A DNA stretch of 16,242 nucleotides from a bacterium (GCA_029559475.1 JAKQBN010000002.1:1-16242), one strand, 5' to 3'. Counted from the stretch's first letter, positions 1 through 9,700 are shown. Notes: generated by a model not told the origin, from the sequence alone. Program-made: numbers and translations.

Positions 1-1
1 T

Positions 2-1546
2 ATTGACAGGCTAAAAAATTTAAGAAAGAACATCTCGGAGAAAAGATATACCGAGATCGGGATAGCCGAATATTATAAGGAGTCCGTACCGCAGATAAAA
101 AATACGGCGGACAGAGTGAAAATGGCGAATTCATCCAATGCCGGAATGCTGCCTATAACTGTCATCATGGTGCTACTTCTCGGAACCTTCATGATTTCCA
201 ACTACATAATTCTCGGCGAAAAGGACAACAACACTCTTGAATCCCTGCTTGCTTCCGGAATTAAAAGAGAGCAGATAATCTACGGTAAAATGAGCATGGT
301 AATCTCCGCCGGAGTGCTGATGTCCGTTTTAGAGCTTTTATCTTTTTTCCTATACGGAAAATTTACCGGAGCGCTGAATTTCGATATAGCCCTTGCCCCT
401 GCACAGATAACTTATTTTATACTTATCGTGATCACCGCTTCGTTTCTGATCTCGTCATTCTCGGTATTCGTGTCATGCAAGACGAAATCGTCCACTGCAG
501 GCCAGCTTATATTTTTGCCTGTAATGGTTCTCTTTCTCGTCCTTACGCTTCTCGGAACTTTCGAAGGCGTCGAAGTAAAGCGCGGGCTGCTTCTGATTCC
601 GGTCGTCAATTCTGCGGGAATGATCAAGGCTATAATAAAAGACGGCTTTACAGGTTATGAAGCTCTTTTAGTTGCAGTAACGAACCTGCTTTATGCATCC
701 GCAGCCGTGAAGGTCTCATCGGATTATCTTAACGGCGAGGATATTCTAAGTAAGGATGCCGACATCGACTTCGCAAGAAAAGGATTTTCAAAAGGGGCCA
801 TTTTCACGATCTATGCGCTTCTTGTCGTGACTTATATGGTCATCGGCGGATATCTGCAGGGAAAAGATATTGTCGTCGGACTGATCCTGTCGCAGATCAT
901 CATTCTCGGCGGCTTTGTTTTAATAATGTCAAAAACGGCCGCGGTTCCTCTGCAGAAAATGCTGAAACTGAACGGATTTAATCCTGCACTCGTAATACCT
1001 GTCATTCTGCTGGGACTCAGCGCAAGATACCCGATAGCTCTTTTAGCAGAAAAGCTCCAGCTTGTTTTTCCTGTCCCGAAAATTATGAACGATATGAATC
1101 TTCTCGATACGGGTCTCGGTAATTTAGGCCTTACGGGAGCGGTACTGATCATCGCGGTTCTGCCCGCTTTATTCGAAGAAACGGTCTTCAGGGGGGTATT
1201 TTTAACCCTTTTACAAAACAAGTACACAGCTGCGGGAGCTGTTCTGTTCGTCGGCCTGATGTTCGGCGGGATGCATTTAAACGTTTTCACTTTCTTCGAG
1301 ACTGCATCTCTGGGTATAATTTTCGGGTTCGTGACGATATATTCCGGCTCAATTTATCCAGCTATTATCATGCATTTTCTCAACAATGCTTTTTCGGTCG
1401 TTCTGATGAGATATATAAATTACGGAACTATAACTGAAAGCCACTGGATAGTTTCCGAAGGACCGTTTGTCTGGGCGGCTTCGGCAGCGGCTTTACTTTC
1501 ATTCTTCGCGGTTTATTTGTTCAGAAAAAATGTCAGTGCTTCCTGA
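2..1546 (+). CDS. ABC-2 type permease fused to CPBP intramembrane metalloprotease (5' partial)
   Basis: The reading frame is open from the window edge, so the true start lies upstream. The GTG at 116 and ATG at 122 are internal codons without a ribosome-binding site. Residues are counted from base 2. Residues 1-45 are the end of an extracytoplasmic region. A block of hydrophobic segments from about 47 to 230 follows, with the ABC-2/NatB-like motif EKDNNTLESLLASG after the first one. The C-terminal half carries CPBP (Abi) protease motifs inside further membrane segments: EETVFRG (glutamates 392-393), FGGMH (H425) and HFLNN (H458). In this family these residues form the metal-binding catalytic site. 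The predicted role is the membrane half of an ABC exporter carrying its own intramembrane protease. The ATPase is probably upstream, outside the window. The substrate is unknown. The 3' end overlaps the convergent gene by 14 bp. Confidence 0.85.
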   Translation: MDRLKNLRKNISEKRYTEIGIAEYYKESVPQIKNTADRVKMANSSNAGMLPITVIMVLLLGTFMISNYIILGEKDNNTLESLLASGIKREQIIYGKMSMVISAGVLMSVLELLSFFLYGKFTGALNFDIALAPAQITYFILIVITASFLISSFSVFVSCKTKSSTAGQLIFLPVMVLFLVLTLLGTFEGVEVKRGLLLIPVVNSAGMIKAIIKDGFTGYEALLVAVTNLLYASAAVKVSSDYLNGEDILSKDADIDFARKGFSKGAIFTIYALLVVTYMVIGGYLQGKDIVVGLILSQIIILGGFVLIMSKTAAVPLQKMLKLNGFNPALVIPVILLGLSARYPIALLAEKLQLVFPVPKIMNDMNLLDTGLGNLGLTGAVLIIAVLPALFEETVFRGVFLTLLQNKYTAAGAVLFVGLMFGGMHLNVFTFFETASLGIIFGFVTIYSGSIYPAIIMHFLNNAFSVVLMRYINYGTITESHWIVSEGPFVWAASAAALLSFFAVYLFRKNVSAS

Positions 1547-2735
1547 AGGCTATCATTCTTTTAACGATCCGTTCAGTTTTTGTATCGGACCTGGTGATCT
1601 TGCCTGATTTTGTATCTTTTGAGTAAGTCCATTCATAATCAACGGCCTCTTTTTGGAAAACGATGTCCATATCGAATTTGTCGATGTGCGTAATATAAAG
1701 CTTTGTTATAGTGTTCTCGACGGTCGATTCTTCGGTATCTCCGATAGTAATTTTCGCGCTTTTCGGTACAGAAACGAATTCCAGAACTTTACATTTCACC
1801 GTGTCTGCCTTTGTAATAATGTCTTTGTCGGGCAGAAATCTGTACATCGCTATGCCGGTTTTATCGTAATTCTTTCTCACATCGGTCTTTCTTTTTATAT
1901 CGTTAATGTTGGAACTTATAGAATATCTGTAAGATAATGTATCTGCAGATTTTTCTTTACAGATTTTGTCCTCCGTGAACTCCTTAGCTTCCTTATTGAT
2001 AAAATTTATACCGTTGTACGAAATGAAAGCGGCTTTATCTATATCGTTCCGGAGAAGGACAGGATCGTATCTTTTAAAAAGAGAAACGAGATCATTTGAC
2101 GCTTCGGGTAGAATGGCAAGTTCTGAAAGCTGATCCTTTTTAACAAAACCAGTAGACAGAGTTCCGTCATTTGTAAAATATATTTTTGAGTTGCTTCCGT
2201 CGGCAAGATCAAGATACACAAGGTCTCCTTTTTTGAGTACGGCCGTGGCAGAACCCTGCATCGAACTGTCGGCGTAAACCGGCTGAAGGTCGTTCTTTAT
2301 CCAATGCGGATTTTTCTTTTTTTCAAAATCAGCCGGCGGCGGTGATTTTACGTAGGATTCAAAAGATCTTGCGAAGAATTTCTCTTTCTTTAAAGCTGAT
2401 GTCCTAACCCAGCCCGTTATGATCCCGCTCAGTTTGTCAAAAACCTTTACTTTCAGAAAGTCTTCGCTTTCTTTTTCGCCGGCATACTCTAGAAACATAT
2501 CTTCATCGAGAGTATACACAGGATCAGAATTATATTTAGGTTCCGCGTAAAGGAACTCTTCCGGTTTCTGAACCTGATAGAACACCGATTCGGTCGAGTC
2601 CGATCTGAAGTTGTTATAAGTCTGACCTGTTTTATCGTCAAAAAGCGTTTTCTTTATACCGGCGCTTTGGCTTATAAGTATAAAAAGATAACCTGCAGAT
2701 AGAATAACATATAAACTCTTTTTTAATCCCGACAT
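1533..2735 (-). CDS. Exported or membrane-anchored protein with two SH3-like segments; function unknown
   Basis: This is a 400-residue protein. Residues 1-26 look like a signal peptide or signal anchor (KK followed by a hydrophobic stretch, with no lipobox cysteine). Two segments have the look of bacterial SH3-like barrels: about 61-115, ending GIITGWVRTSAL, and about 148-205, with VLKKGDLVYL then TGFVKKDQL. Such domains often bind peptides or cell-wall material, but this assignment is by pattern only. Residues 215-400 are charged, beta-rich in appearance and not recognised. The start is supported by a GGGAG ribosome-binding site seven bases upstream of the ATG on the minus strand. The gene is transcribed away from the receptor gene and shares a 239-bp intergenic region with it. 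Its last 14 bp overlap the end of the permease/protease gene. A periplasmic or envelope location is inferred. Confidence 0.75.
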   Translation of the reverse strand: MSGLKKSLYVILSAGYLFILISQSAGIKKTLFDDKTGQTYNNFRSDSTESVFYQVQKPEEFLYAEPKYNSDPVYTLDEDMFLEYAGEKESEDFLKVKVFDKLSGIITGWVRTSALKKEKFFARSFESYVKSPPPADFEKKKNPHWIKNDLQPVYADSSMQGSATAVLKKGDLVYLDLADGSNSKIYFTNDGTLSTGFVKKDQLSELAILPEASNDLVSLFKRYDPVLLRNDIDKAAFISYNGINFINKEAKEFTEDKICKEKSADTLSYRYSISSNINDIKRKTDVRKNYDKTGIAMYRFLPDKDIITKADTVKCKVLEFVSVPKSAKITIGDTEESTVENTITKLYITHIDKFDMDIVFQKEAVDYEWTYSKDTKSGKITRSDTKTERIVKRMIAFRKH

Positions 2736-2783
2736 AATCTTGCTCCCTTTGTGAGTTGCGCTTTGTAATTAGAAACAGTTTTC

Positions 2784-2812
2784 AAGATAATTTAATTTTA
2801 CAGTAAAATCAA
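2784..2812 (-). promoter_or_regulatory. Candidate sigma-70-like promoter for the SH3-like gene
   Basis: Read on the minus strand, TTGATT (plus-strand 2807-2812) and TATCTT (2784-2789) are separated by 17 bp. This would start transcription about 40 bp upstream of the gene. The matches to consensus are partial and the region is AT-rich, so chance is possible. The promoter consensus of this organism's phylum is also unknown. Confidence 0.25.
2795..2809. repeat. 15-bp perfect palindrome (possible operator)
   Basis: ATTTTACAGTAAAAT is an inverted repeat with 7-bp arms around one central base. It lies between the candidate -35 and -10 elements of the minus-strand promoter and touches the -35. That is a typical operator position. 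No regulator is encoded in the window. Confidence 0.4.
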
Positions 2813-2817
2813 CTTTT

Positions 2818-2847
2818 TTAAAATCATGAACATTAAAATCATGAACA
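2818..2847. repeat. Two perfect tandem copies of a 15-bp repeat
   Basis: TTAAAATCATGAACA occurs twice head to tail, at 2818-2832 and 2833-2847. The 8-base core TAAAATCA also occurs once more exactly 15 bp earlier, at 2804-2811, inside the end of the palindrome. The array ends 20 bp before the candidate -35 of the receptor gene. It could be a binding site for an activator or repressor acting on both divergent genes. Confidence 0.6.
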
Positions 2848-2867
2848 AAAATAAAAAATATTTTGAT

Positions 2868-2896
2868 TTGCTATTTTTTCTCGCAAATACTATATT
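2868..2896 (+). promoter_or_regulatory. Candidate sigma-70-like promoter for the receptor cluster
   Basis: TTGCTA (2868-2873) and TATATT (2891-2896) are 17 bp apart. This would give a transcript leader of about 70 nt before the receptor start. The leader contains a 6-bp inverted repeat, CTCGTA (2906-2911) and TACGAG (2924-2929), with a 12-nt loop. Confidence 0.35.
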
Positions 2897-2964
2897 ATGC
2901 ATTGACTCGTATGTCAGCAGGCTTACGAGCGTAAATATATGTGTGAGTGAATTAAAATAAAGAT

Positions 2965-2968
2965 GGAG
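2965..2968 (+). promoter_or_regulatory. Ribosome-binding site fixing the receptor start
   Basis: GGAG lies six bases before the ATG at 2975. The in-frame ATG at 2963 overlaps this site and has no such motif upstream. The start at 2975 also gives a clean signal peptide beginning MKRR. Confidence 0.7.
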
Positions 2969-2974
2969 TCAGTT

Positions 2975-5900
2975 ATGAAAAGAAGAATCGTCGTTATGAT
3001 GATGGCCCTGTTCACAACAATTTTGTTTTCGCAAACGACCGGAAAGATCAAGGGTATTGTCCTTGACGAGGGCGGAGATCCTCTTCCGGGAGCGAACGTG
3101 ACAGTTGTCGGAACTACCTATGGTGGCGAGGCCGATGAGGACGGATATTATTACATCATCGGTGTCAGGGCGGGAACCTATACTCTAAAGGCCGAATTCG
3201 TGGGTTACTCCCCGAAAGAGGTTAAGGACGTTAAAGTCAGAGTCGGTCTGACTACAACTCAGGACTTTAAACTGTCATCGCAGGAGATCGAGCTTGAAGC
3301 CTTAACGGCCGAGGTCGATTTTACAGAAGTTAAAGTCGCAAAAGATATCACCACTTCGGCAAGGACGGTCGACATGGGCAACATCGAGACAATGGCCGTT
3401 GCGGAAGTATCTGACGTTCTTTCGGGAACGGCAGGCGTTAAAACGGACGCCCAAGGCGAGCTGCATTTCAGGGGCGGCAGGGCAGGCGAGGTCAACTACG
3501 TTATAGACGGTATTTCAGTCGGCGACCCTACAGGAGCTAAAGCAAGCCCGGTAGAGATCAACTTCGCGAACGTCGAAGCGTTCAACATTCAGAAAGGTAT
3601 TCCGGACGCCGAATACGGCGATGCTCTTTCCGGAAGTGTCAATATCGTTTACAAGATCGGAGACCAGGAAAAAACTTCCGGCCACGTAAAATACGGAACG
3701 GACATGTTCTTCGGCGACAGCAGACTCGACTATAATCGCGGCGAGTTCAGCCTTAGCGGGCCTATACCGTTCATTCCTATTAAAAAAGGACTGAAACCGA
3801 CTTATTATCTCGGGACTGATATTACTATTCAAAGCGGACTTACAAGAGCATATAGAGAGAACGGAGAAACCGAAGGTGATTATTACGAATTCAATGATTA
3901 TGATCTTACGGGATTCGGCTTCGATATGCCTCAGGGAAGAGAAAATAATTTCAATATCATTTTCAAGACAGCTTACGATATCAGCGAAACAATGAAGATC
4001 AGCACTTCTTATACAAAATCAAGAACCCACAACTATGATTACGACTGGCTTTACAGATACACTCCGGAAACTGCAACAGAGCAGATCGCGGATCAAACTA
4101 TTTTTAACCTCAACTGGAAACACACTCTTAACCAGCAGAGCTATTACGATCTAATTTTTTCTTATTATAACAGAGAGTATGAGAACCTGCCCGGCGGAAA
4201 AACTCCGAACGAATTCGTTTATGAGGATTCCCTCGATCAGTTCAGCTTTCAGATCAACGATATTATCAACAACGGCGTAAGGGACGGAGGAGACGCTGAA
4301 GGTTATTATGACAATAACTTTAACGGATATTTCGACAGAGAGAATTTTACTGACGGTTCAAACGGCAGACCTGTAAATTCCAACTATGATCAGGGTGAAA
4401 ATTTCGTTGACGCCAACGGCAACGGATACTACGACGGCGATTATCTGTTTGATTCAAACGGCAATAACGAATGGGACTATTGGGAAAAAGGCCAAAGCTA
4501 TTCAGGATTCGCGGGCAACTGTCTGACAACTGAAATAGTAGAAGGTTATACCGATACTAATTTAAGCGGTCATTACGACGAGAATATCTACTCTGTATCG
4601 AATGACGAGCCTTTTACCGACGGCGATATGTTCAATGATACAGGCGAACCTTACATAGACCAGAAAAGGTTCGATCTTTATAACGAAAAGATCATTGAAA
4701 CTGCAAATAACTATTGGGATGAAGGCGAAGTAAGATCTTTCGTATTTAAAAAATTAGCTGTGGACGGATCAGACTCGATTAACTATAAACTGACTTTCCC
4801 CGGCTTCAGCGAAAGGCTGGCTTTCATTCAGTCGAATGAATTCTATCAGGCAACGGTCAAATATTCAAAATACGGACAGGACTCTATAATTCAGATCACT
4901 TATCCTAAAGAATATTTCCTTGACCTGAGATCATCACTCGGTTCGGCGGATCAGACAGTTCCGAGGCTGAACGACGTTTACAACGAACTTTATGACGGAG
5001 TTTTCGACGAGTTCGAAGCCTACAGCTCATGGAGATACAACGGATCGAGCACTAACGAGTCTGACCTCGGATGGACAGCAGGCCACTCTCCCGCCGACAA
5101 TCCTTCAGATTTTGTTGAATTCATAGGATCATATTCAAGCTATAAAGCTCCTGCGGCAATGTATGCGGGAGTGCCGAATATTTTATCTCTTCATCATGAT
5201 GCTTATTCAACATGGAAAGACAACAACAAGAACCTCACTTATGATGCTCCGAACGAAGAGTATGACAGCGGCGAGGATTTCATTGATTACGATTATAATG
5301 ATTCGTGGAATAAAAGCACAGGATTCTTACAGCCCAATTCATATCTGAACGGCATCAACTACAGCCTTTTCGACAATACTGTAATGAAGCTGAAAGGAAG
5401 CTATACGAACCAGATCAACAGATTCCACATGATCAAAACCGGATTCGAGTTCACGATGAACGACCTCGATTATTACAGGATTTCCAATCCTTACGCGTAT
5501 TACGATGTGGATTCATACGGCGTAATTGACGGCGATCCGTATCCTACAAGAGGCGATGAGAAAACTCAGTATAAATACGAACCGAAAGAATTTTCATGCT
5601 TCTTACAGGATAAAATGGAATTTGAGGATCTCGTAGTAAACGCAGGCGTCAGAATGGATATGAGGATCCTTGACGATAAATCAGTTGATTACTATGAAGA
5701 GAAGTATGACGAAGGAGTATTCGGATATGAAGAGGCTATAAATAAATATACAACTGCAGTAAGCCCGAGATTCGGTATATCTCATTCCATTTCCGAAACT
5801 TCAAAACTGTTCTTCTCTTACGGTCACCTGTATCAGCTTCCGAACTATACTCAGGTTTACGACCCGAATACAAAAGCGGGCAGGAATCCTCTTTTCGGAA

Positions 5901-6715
5901 ATATGAATCTTGATTTTGTAAGAAACGTTGAGTATGAGCTAGGCGTTGTTAACGAAATAGGCGAATACATGGTTGATGTTACGGGCTACTTCAAAGATAT
6001 ATACGATATGATAAACACAAAAACATACGAATACGGCGTAACGAACGCTTCAATCTGGTATAATTCCGACTACGGAAAATCAAGAGGAATTGAAGTTGCT
6101 ATAGACAAGTCTTTGAGCAACCACTATATGTGGGGAGTTAACTATACTCTTTCATATGCATACGGAAAATCATCAAGCGAAACATCAAACCTTGATAATG
6201 AAGTTTATAACGTAAAAGAGTTTCCGCTTGACTGGGACGAAAGGCATTCTCTGTCAACTTATATGACTTTAGTATGGAGCAAAGGCGAAACATTATACGG
6301 AATTCCTTATACTGACGACTGGACACTCAGCTTCAACACCGACTTCGGAAGCGGAAAACCGTTCACTCCTTCAAAAGAATACTATAACAATACTGTAGCA
6401 ACTGAGGATATCGAGGCAAATTCCGAAAGGCTGCCGTGGACATCAACTACAGACATGAGACTGTCAAAATCTTTTGCTTTCACGGGAGAAAAGGACAAAT
6501 CCTACGGAAAACTGAAACTTGACTTCGACGTGTTCAATCTGTTCAACAAAGTTAACGTGCTTACAGTTTATTCAGATACCGGAAGCTGGTGGAGAAAAAG
6601 CGACGAATATTACGCTCAGTCCGACGCGGTTTCAAACTGGGTTGACGTTTACAAGAACCCCGAGAACATAGACGAGAGAAGATACTACAGATTCTCCGTA
6701 AGCTACATGTGGTAA
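2975..6715 (+). CDS. Large TonB-dependent receptor, Oar-like, with N-terminal carboxypeptidase-regulatory-like domain
   Basis: The product is a 1246-residue outer-membrane protein. Residues 1-19 are a signal peptide (MKRR, hydrophobic core, FSQ). Residues about 24-108 form a CPD/CarboxypepD_reg-like beta domain (GKIKGIVLDEGGDPLPGANV). A TonB plug domain spans about 120-230, with LHFRGGRAGEVNYVIDG at 163-179. The rest resembles a 22-strand beta barrel ending in aromatic FSVSYMW, as expected for outer-membrane barrels. It is longer than ordinary receptors (700-1000 residues). Part of the excess is two acidic inserts, at about 446-565 and 749-775, with EF-hand-like loops such as DANGNGYYDGD (479). 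This domain order resembles Myxococcus Oar, which is required for secretion of the protease PopC. Other relatives take up large nutrients. It heads a tightly spaced cluster of secreted and outer-membrane proteins. The ligand is unknown, and no TonB/ExbBD genes are in view. Confidence 0.88.
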   Translation: MKRRIVVMMMALFTTILFSQTTGKIKGIVLDEGGDPLPGANVTVVGTTYGGEADEDGYYYIIGVRAGTYTLKAEFVGYSPKEVKDVKVRVGLTTTQDFKLSSQEIELEALTAEVDFTEVKVAKDITTSARTVDMGNIETMAVAEVSDVLSGTAGVKTDAQGELHFRGGRAGEVNYVIDGISVGDPTGAKASPVEINFANVEAFNIQKGIPDAEYGDALSGSVNIVYKIGDQEKTSGHVKYGTDMFFGDSRLDYNRGEFSLSGPIPFIPIKKGLKPTYYLGTDITIQSGLTRAYRENGETEGDYYEFNDYDLTGFGFDMPQGRENNFNIIFKTAYDISETMKISTSYTKSRTHNYDYDWLYRYTPETATEQIADQTIFNLNWKHTLNQQSYYDLIFSYYNREYENLPGGKTPNEFVYEDSLDQFSFQINDIINNGVRDGGDAEGYYDNNFNGYFDRENFTDGSNGRPVNSNYDQGENFVDANGNGYYDGDYLFDSNGNNEWDYWEKGQSYSGFAGNCLTTEIVEGYTDTNLSGHYDENIYSVSNDEPFTDGDMFNDTGEPYIDQKRFDLYNEKIIETANNYWDEGEVRSFVFKKLAVDGSDSINYKLTFPGFSERLAFIQSNEFYQATVKYSKYGQDSIIQITYPKEYFLDLRSSLGSADQTVPRLNDVYNELYDGVFDEFEAYSSWRYNGSSTNESDLGWTAGHSPADNPSDFVEFIGSYSSYKAPAAMYAGVPNILSLHHDAYSTWKDNNKNLTYDAPNEEYDSGEDFIDYDYNDSWNKSTGFLQPNSYLNGINYSLFDNTVMKLKGSYTNQINRFHMIKTGFEFTMNDLDYYRISNPYAYYDVDSYGVIDGDPYPTRGDEKTQYKYEPKEFSCFLQDKMEFEDLVVNAGVRMDMRILDDKSVDYYEEKYDEGVFGYEEAINKYTTAVSPRFGISHSISETSKLFFSYGHLYQLPNYTQVYDPNTKAGRNPLFGNMNLDFVRNVEYELGVVNEIGEYMVDVTGYFKDIYDMINTKTYEYGVTNASIWYNSDYGKSRGIEVAIDKSLSNHYMWGVNYTLSYAYGKSSSETSNLDNEVYNVKEFPLDWDERHSLSTYMTLVWSKGETLYGIPYTDDWTLSFNTDFGSGKPFTPSKEYYNNTVATEDIEANSERLPWTSTTDMRLSKSFAFTGEKDKSYGKLKLDFDVFNLFNKVNVLTVYSDTGSWWRKSDEYYAQSDAVSNWVDVYKNPENIDERRYYRFSVSYMW

Positions 6716-6736
6716 TAATATAATATATTAATGAAT

Positions 6737-6742
6737 AGGAGA
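6737..6742 (+). promoter_or_regulatory. Ribosome-binding site fixing the start at 6750
   Basis: AGGAGA precedes two possible starts, TTG 6747 and ATG 6750. The GGAG core is eight bases from the ATG and only five from the TTG, so the ATG is preferred. Confidence 0.65.
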
Positions 6743-6749
6743 AAAATTG

Positions 6750-9700
6750 ATGAAAGTCTTTAAAACGCTAACCGCAGTATTGCTAGTTGCGTTCGCATTC
6801 TCGGCGCTGGGAAGAACAGCACCGGGGAACAGCGTACCGGGCGATAAATCGGTTACAGATTCCAAGGCTATCAGACCTGTACAGGAGAACCGCGTGCACA
6901 GAGCAGGCCTGTTCTGGCTGAACGTGACCAATAACGGTTATTTCGGAAATCCCGACGGTCTGAAAGATCCGTGTACCGGCAGACCGGCAGTTTCCGGCGA
7001 GCTTCCGGGCGGATCCGAAACGGACTTCCTTTTCGTAGGATCGCTTTTATTCGGCGGATACCTGAATTCAGGTATAGACTCAATATCCCAGGGACATATT
7101 TTCCAGGGGCCTTTGGTAACTACTTCTTATGAAGGCTGGACAGGAGAAGGCGGAACTGACAATATGGCAAGAGAATGCTGGCCTATCAGCTTTACCGAAG
7201 ATCCGAACGGAACCACTCTGGGACATATGACTGAAACATCGAACGTGGAAGGAAGAATAAGCTGTCTTTTCGAAGATGTTTACGATCCTTTCGCGACCGC
7301 GGAAGAGCAGTTCAACGTTATGTACACCGACAAATTCGTTCAGAAAACTCCTTATACCGGAATGGACGATTATGACGGAAGAGAACACATTCCTCTGGGG
7401 GTTGAGATAAGGCAGAAAAGCTACGCATGGTCTTACGATTACGCCCAGAAATTCGTTATTATAGACTATACGTTATATAATAAAAATACCGAGAGTAAAG
7501 ATATTTATGATTTTTTTATGGGACTCTATCTTGACTGCGATATAGGTATGACATACGGCAAATGGACTTACAATCACGCAGACGATCTCGGCGGATTTAT
7601 CCAGAAATGGGATAAATACATTGATCCTGCGACAGGAGAAAGAACAACCGTTGATCTAAACCTCGCATGGGCAGCCGATAATGACGGCAGGAACTACACA
7701 GGTCAGAATTATTATACAGCTATGGGAGAACCCGGAGCCGGAGCGCCTTTAGACGGAGCGACATCAATTGCCACCGTTCGTGTGCTCAGAAACCCTAACC
7801 CGAACCTGAGATATGCTTTCAACATGTACGTTGCACAGTCCGATGACGAAGCTATTGACTGGGGTCCCAGATGGCAGACAGGCCTTCATGCCGACTGGCA
7901 GTATGATCTTACTAAAGAACAGAAAGGTTACGATGATACAAACCAGGACGGTCTGCATGTCAGCAGCAATGACGGAGCCGGTCAGCTTTACGGCGGCAGA
8001 ACAGAAGGAAGACCTACAGGCGACAAGGGAAGATATATGGTGCTTTCGAACGACGAATTCGATTATGAGCAGTATAAATTAAGAGACCTTTATCTCGGTC
8101 GGCTCGAAGATCCCGAATATATGCAGGGAACGCCTTATGCTCAGGCCGATAAATGGCAGATCTATACTACACCCGAGAACATCGGACAGCCGGGAACAGG
8201 AGAAATTACTGACGGCACGATACCGAATCTGAATGATCTGGCAAACGGAGCCGACGTCAAATATCTTCTTTCTTTCGGACCTCTCGGTACTGAAACCCGC
8301 ATTAATATTGCGACAGACACTGACAACAATGGCGTTTTTGAAAATATACCAAATAAAAAGGTATGGAAATTCGCATACGGAGACTCGTTAAAACTTACTA
8401 TGGCATTTATCGTGAACGAAAATTTCCACACTTCGCTCGAACAGGATCCGAACTATGACGATGACGCGGTAGTCAATCTTGAGGACGGACTCGATCCGGA
8501 ACTGTATAACAAAGGATGGTACGACGCGTTGTATAACGTTGTATGGGCAGAAAGGGTTTATGATATTCCGATGCATGATACGTATGTAAAGAAATTCGGA
8601 AAAGAGATGGGCGACGGCTGGTACGGAGAAGATATCGGTAAAGACGGGATATTCGGCGATATCGAAGACGATACCTTCTGCTGGTGGAACGAAAAAGAGT
8701 ATTCCGGACCTGACGGAGATGGCTCAGAAGGAAATTTTGATCTTGATACTTTGACTACTTCTTTTACTGATGTATACGGGCACACTGCGACATCCGAAGA
8801 CGATATTCTTCCTTACGGAAGAGAAATCGCCAGCCAGGACGGCAAATACGGGATCACGGGATCTTCCGTTAACGGCGACAGAGACGGTTACGGATATATG
8901 GTTAAATATGACAAAGCAGACGGCGCAGTGCCTGTAGGAACATGGGTAAGATACGGATTCAATACAGGTAAGGTTGACGTCGGGGACGGAGTTCCCGATT
9001 TTACAGGACCGCCGCCGCCGCCTTCACCCAAATTAAAAATATCTTATCTCAACAACGATGTAGTGGTTGAATGGCAGTCACACGAGTTTTTCAAAAAAGA
9101 CGACGGGTATGACGCTTATACAGGTCCTGAACTTTTTATCGATCCTTTTACAAGAAAAGTCGATTTCGAAGGTTATCAGGTTCAGGTATCGCCTGATGAT
9201 AATTCTCAGAACTATGTTGAAGTATTTTCTGTCGATAAAATGAACATGATATACGAGGATGTTTCAAAACTGGGTGAATATTATGACGCTCCGGTTAATG
9301 TCGACACCGTGGCGGCTCATCCGGCAGATTATCCGCCGATCATTGCGAAAGAAGGAAAAATATGGAAGCTTATCAATTTCGGCGACAACAGGGACATAAG
9401 ATTGAACCACTCTAAAGAGGGCGTTTATACTTATACTGCTGAAGCTGCCACGCAGACGATAACAGTAGCTGCCGGAGTTCAGGAAACCGTAAATTACTAC
9501 AAATATAAATTTGTTCTTCACAATAAACTCTACGCAAAACAGAATTATGTGGCCGTAACTTCTTCCGATTTCGGAGATCCGAAAACCGGAACACCGGCCC
9601 TAAAATCCAACCCTGCTATAAACGGTTCTTCCGTGATCCCGACAAAAATATCGGGAACAAAAGATGTATATGTAGTACCTAACCCTTACAGAGGCGACGC

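Noticed and set aside
832-1290. 152-codon open frame on the minus strand inside the permease/protease gene
   Set aside because: It lies wholly antisense to a well-supported membrane protein, has no ribosome-binding site I could see, and its translation has no recognisable domain.
2963-2974. Upstream ATG giving four extra residues on the receptor
   Set aside because: It has no ribosome-binding site and would bury the GGAG that serves the ATG at 2975.
6719-6724. Perfect TATAAT hexamer right after the receptor stop codon
   Set aside because: No -35-like element is found 16-18 bp upstream, and the surrounding gap is almost pure A and T, so a chance match is likely. The short spacing favours co-transcription.
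6871-9594. Several 60-100 codon frames on both strands inside the large secreted protein gene
   Set aside because: The sense frame has a signal peptide, a linker and a sorting domain in continuous order. The others are low-complexity shadows caused by its codon use.
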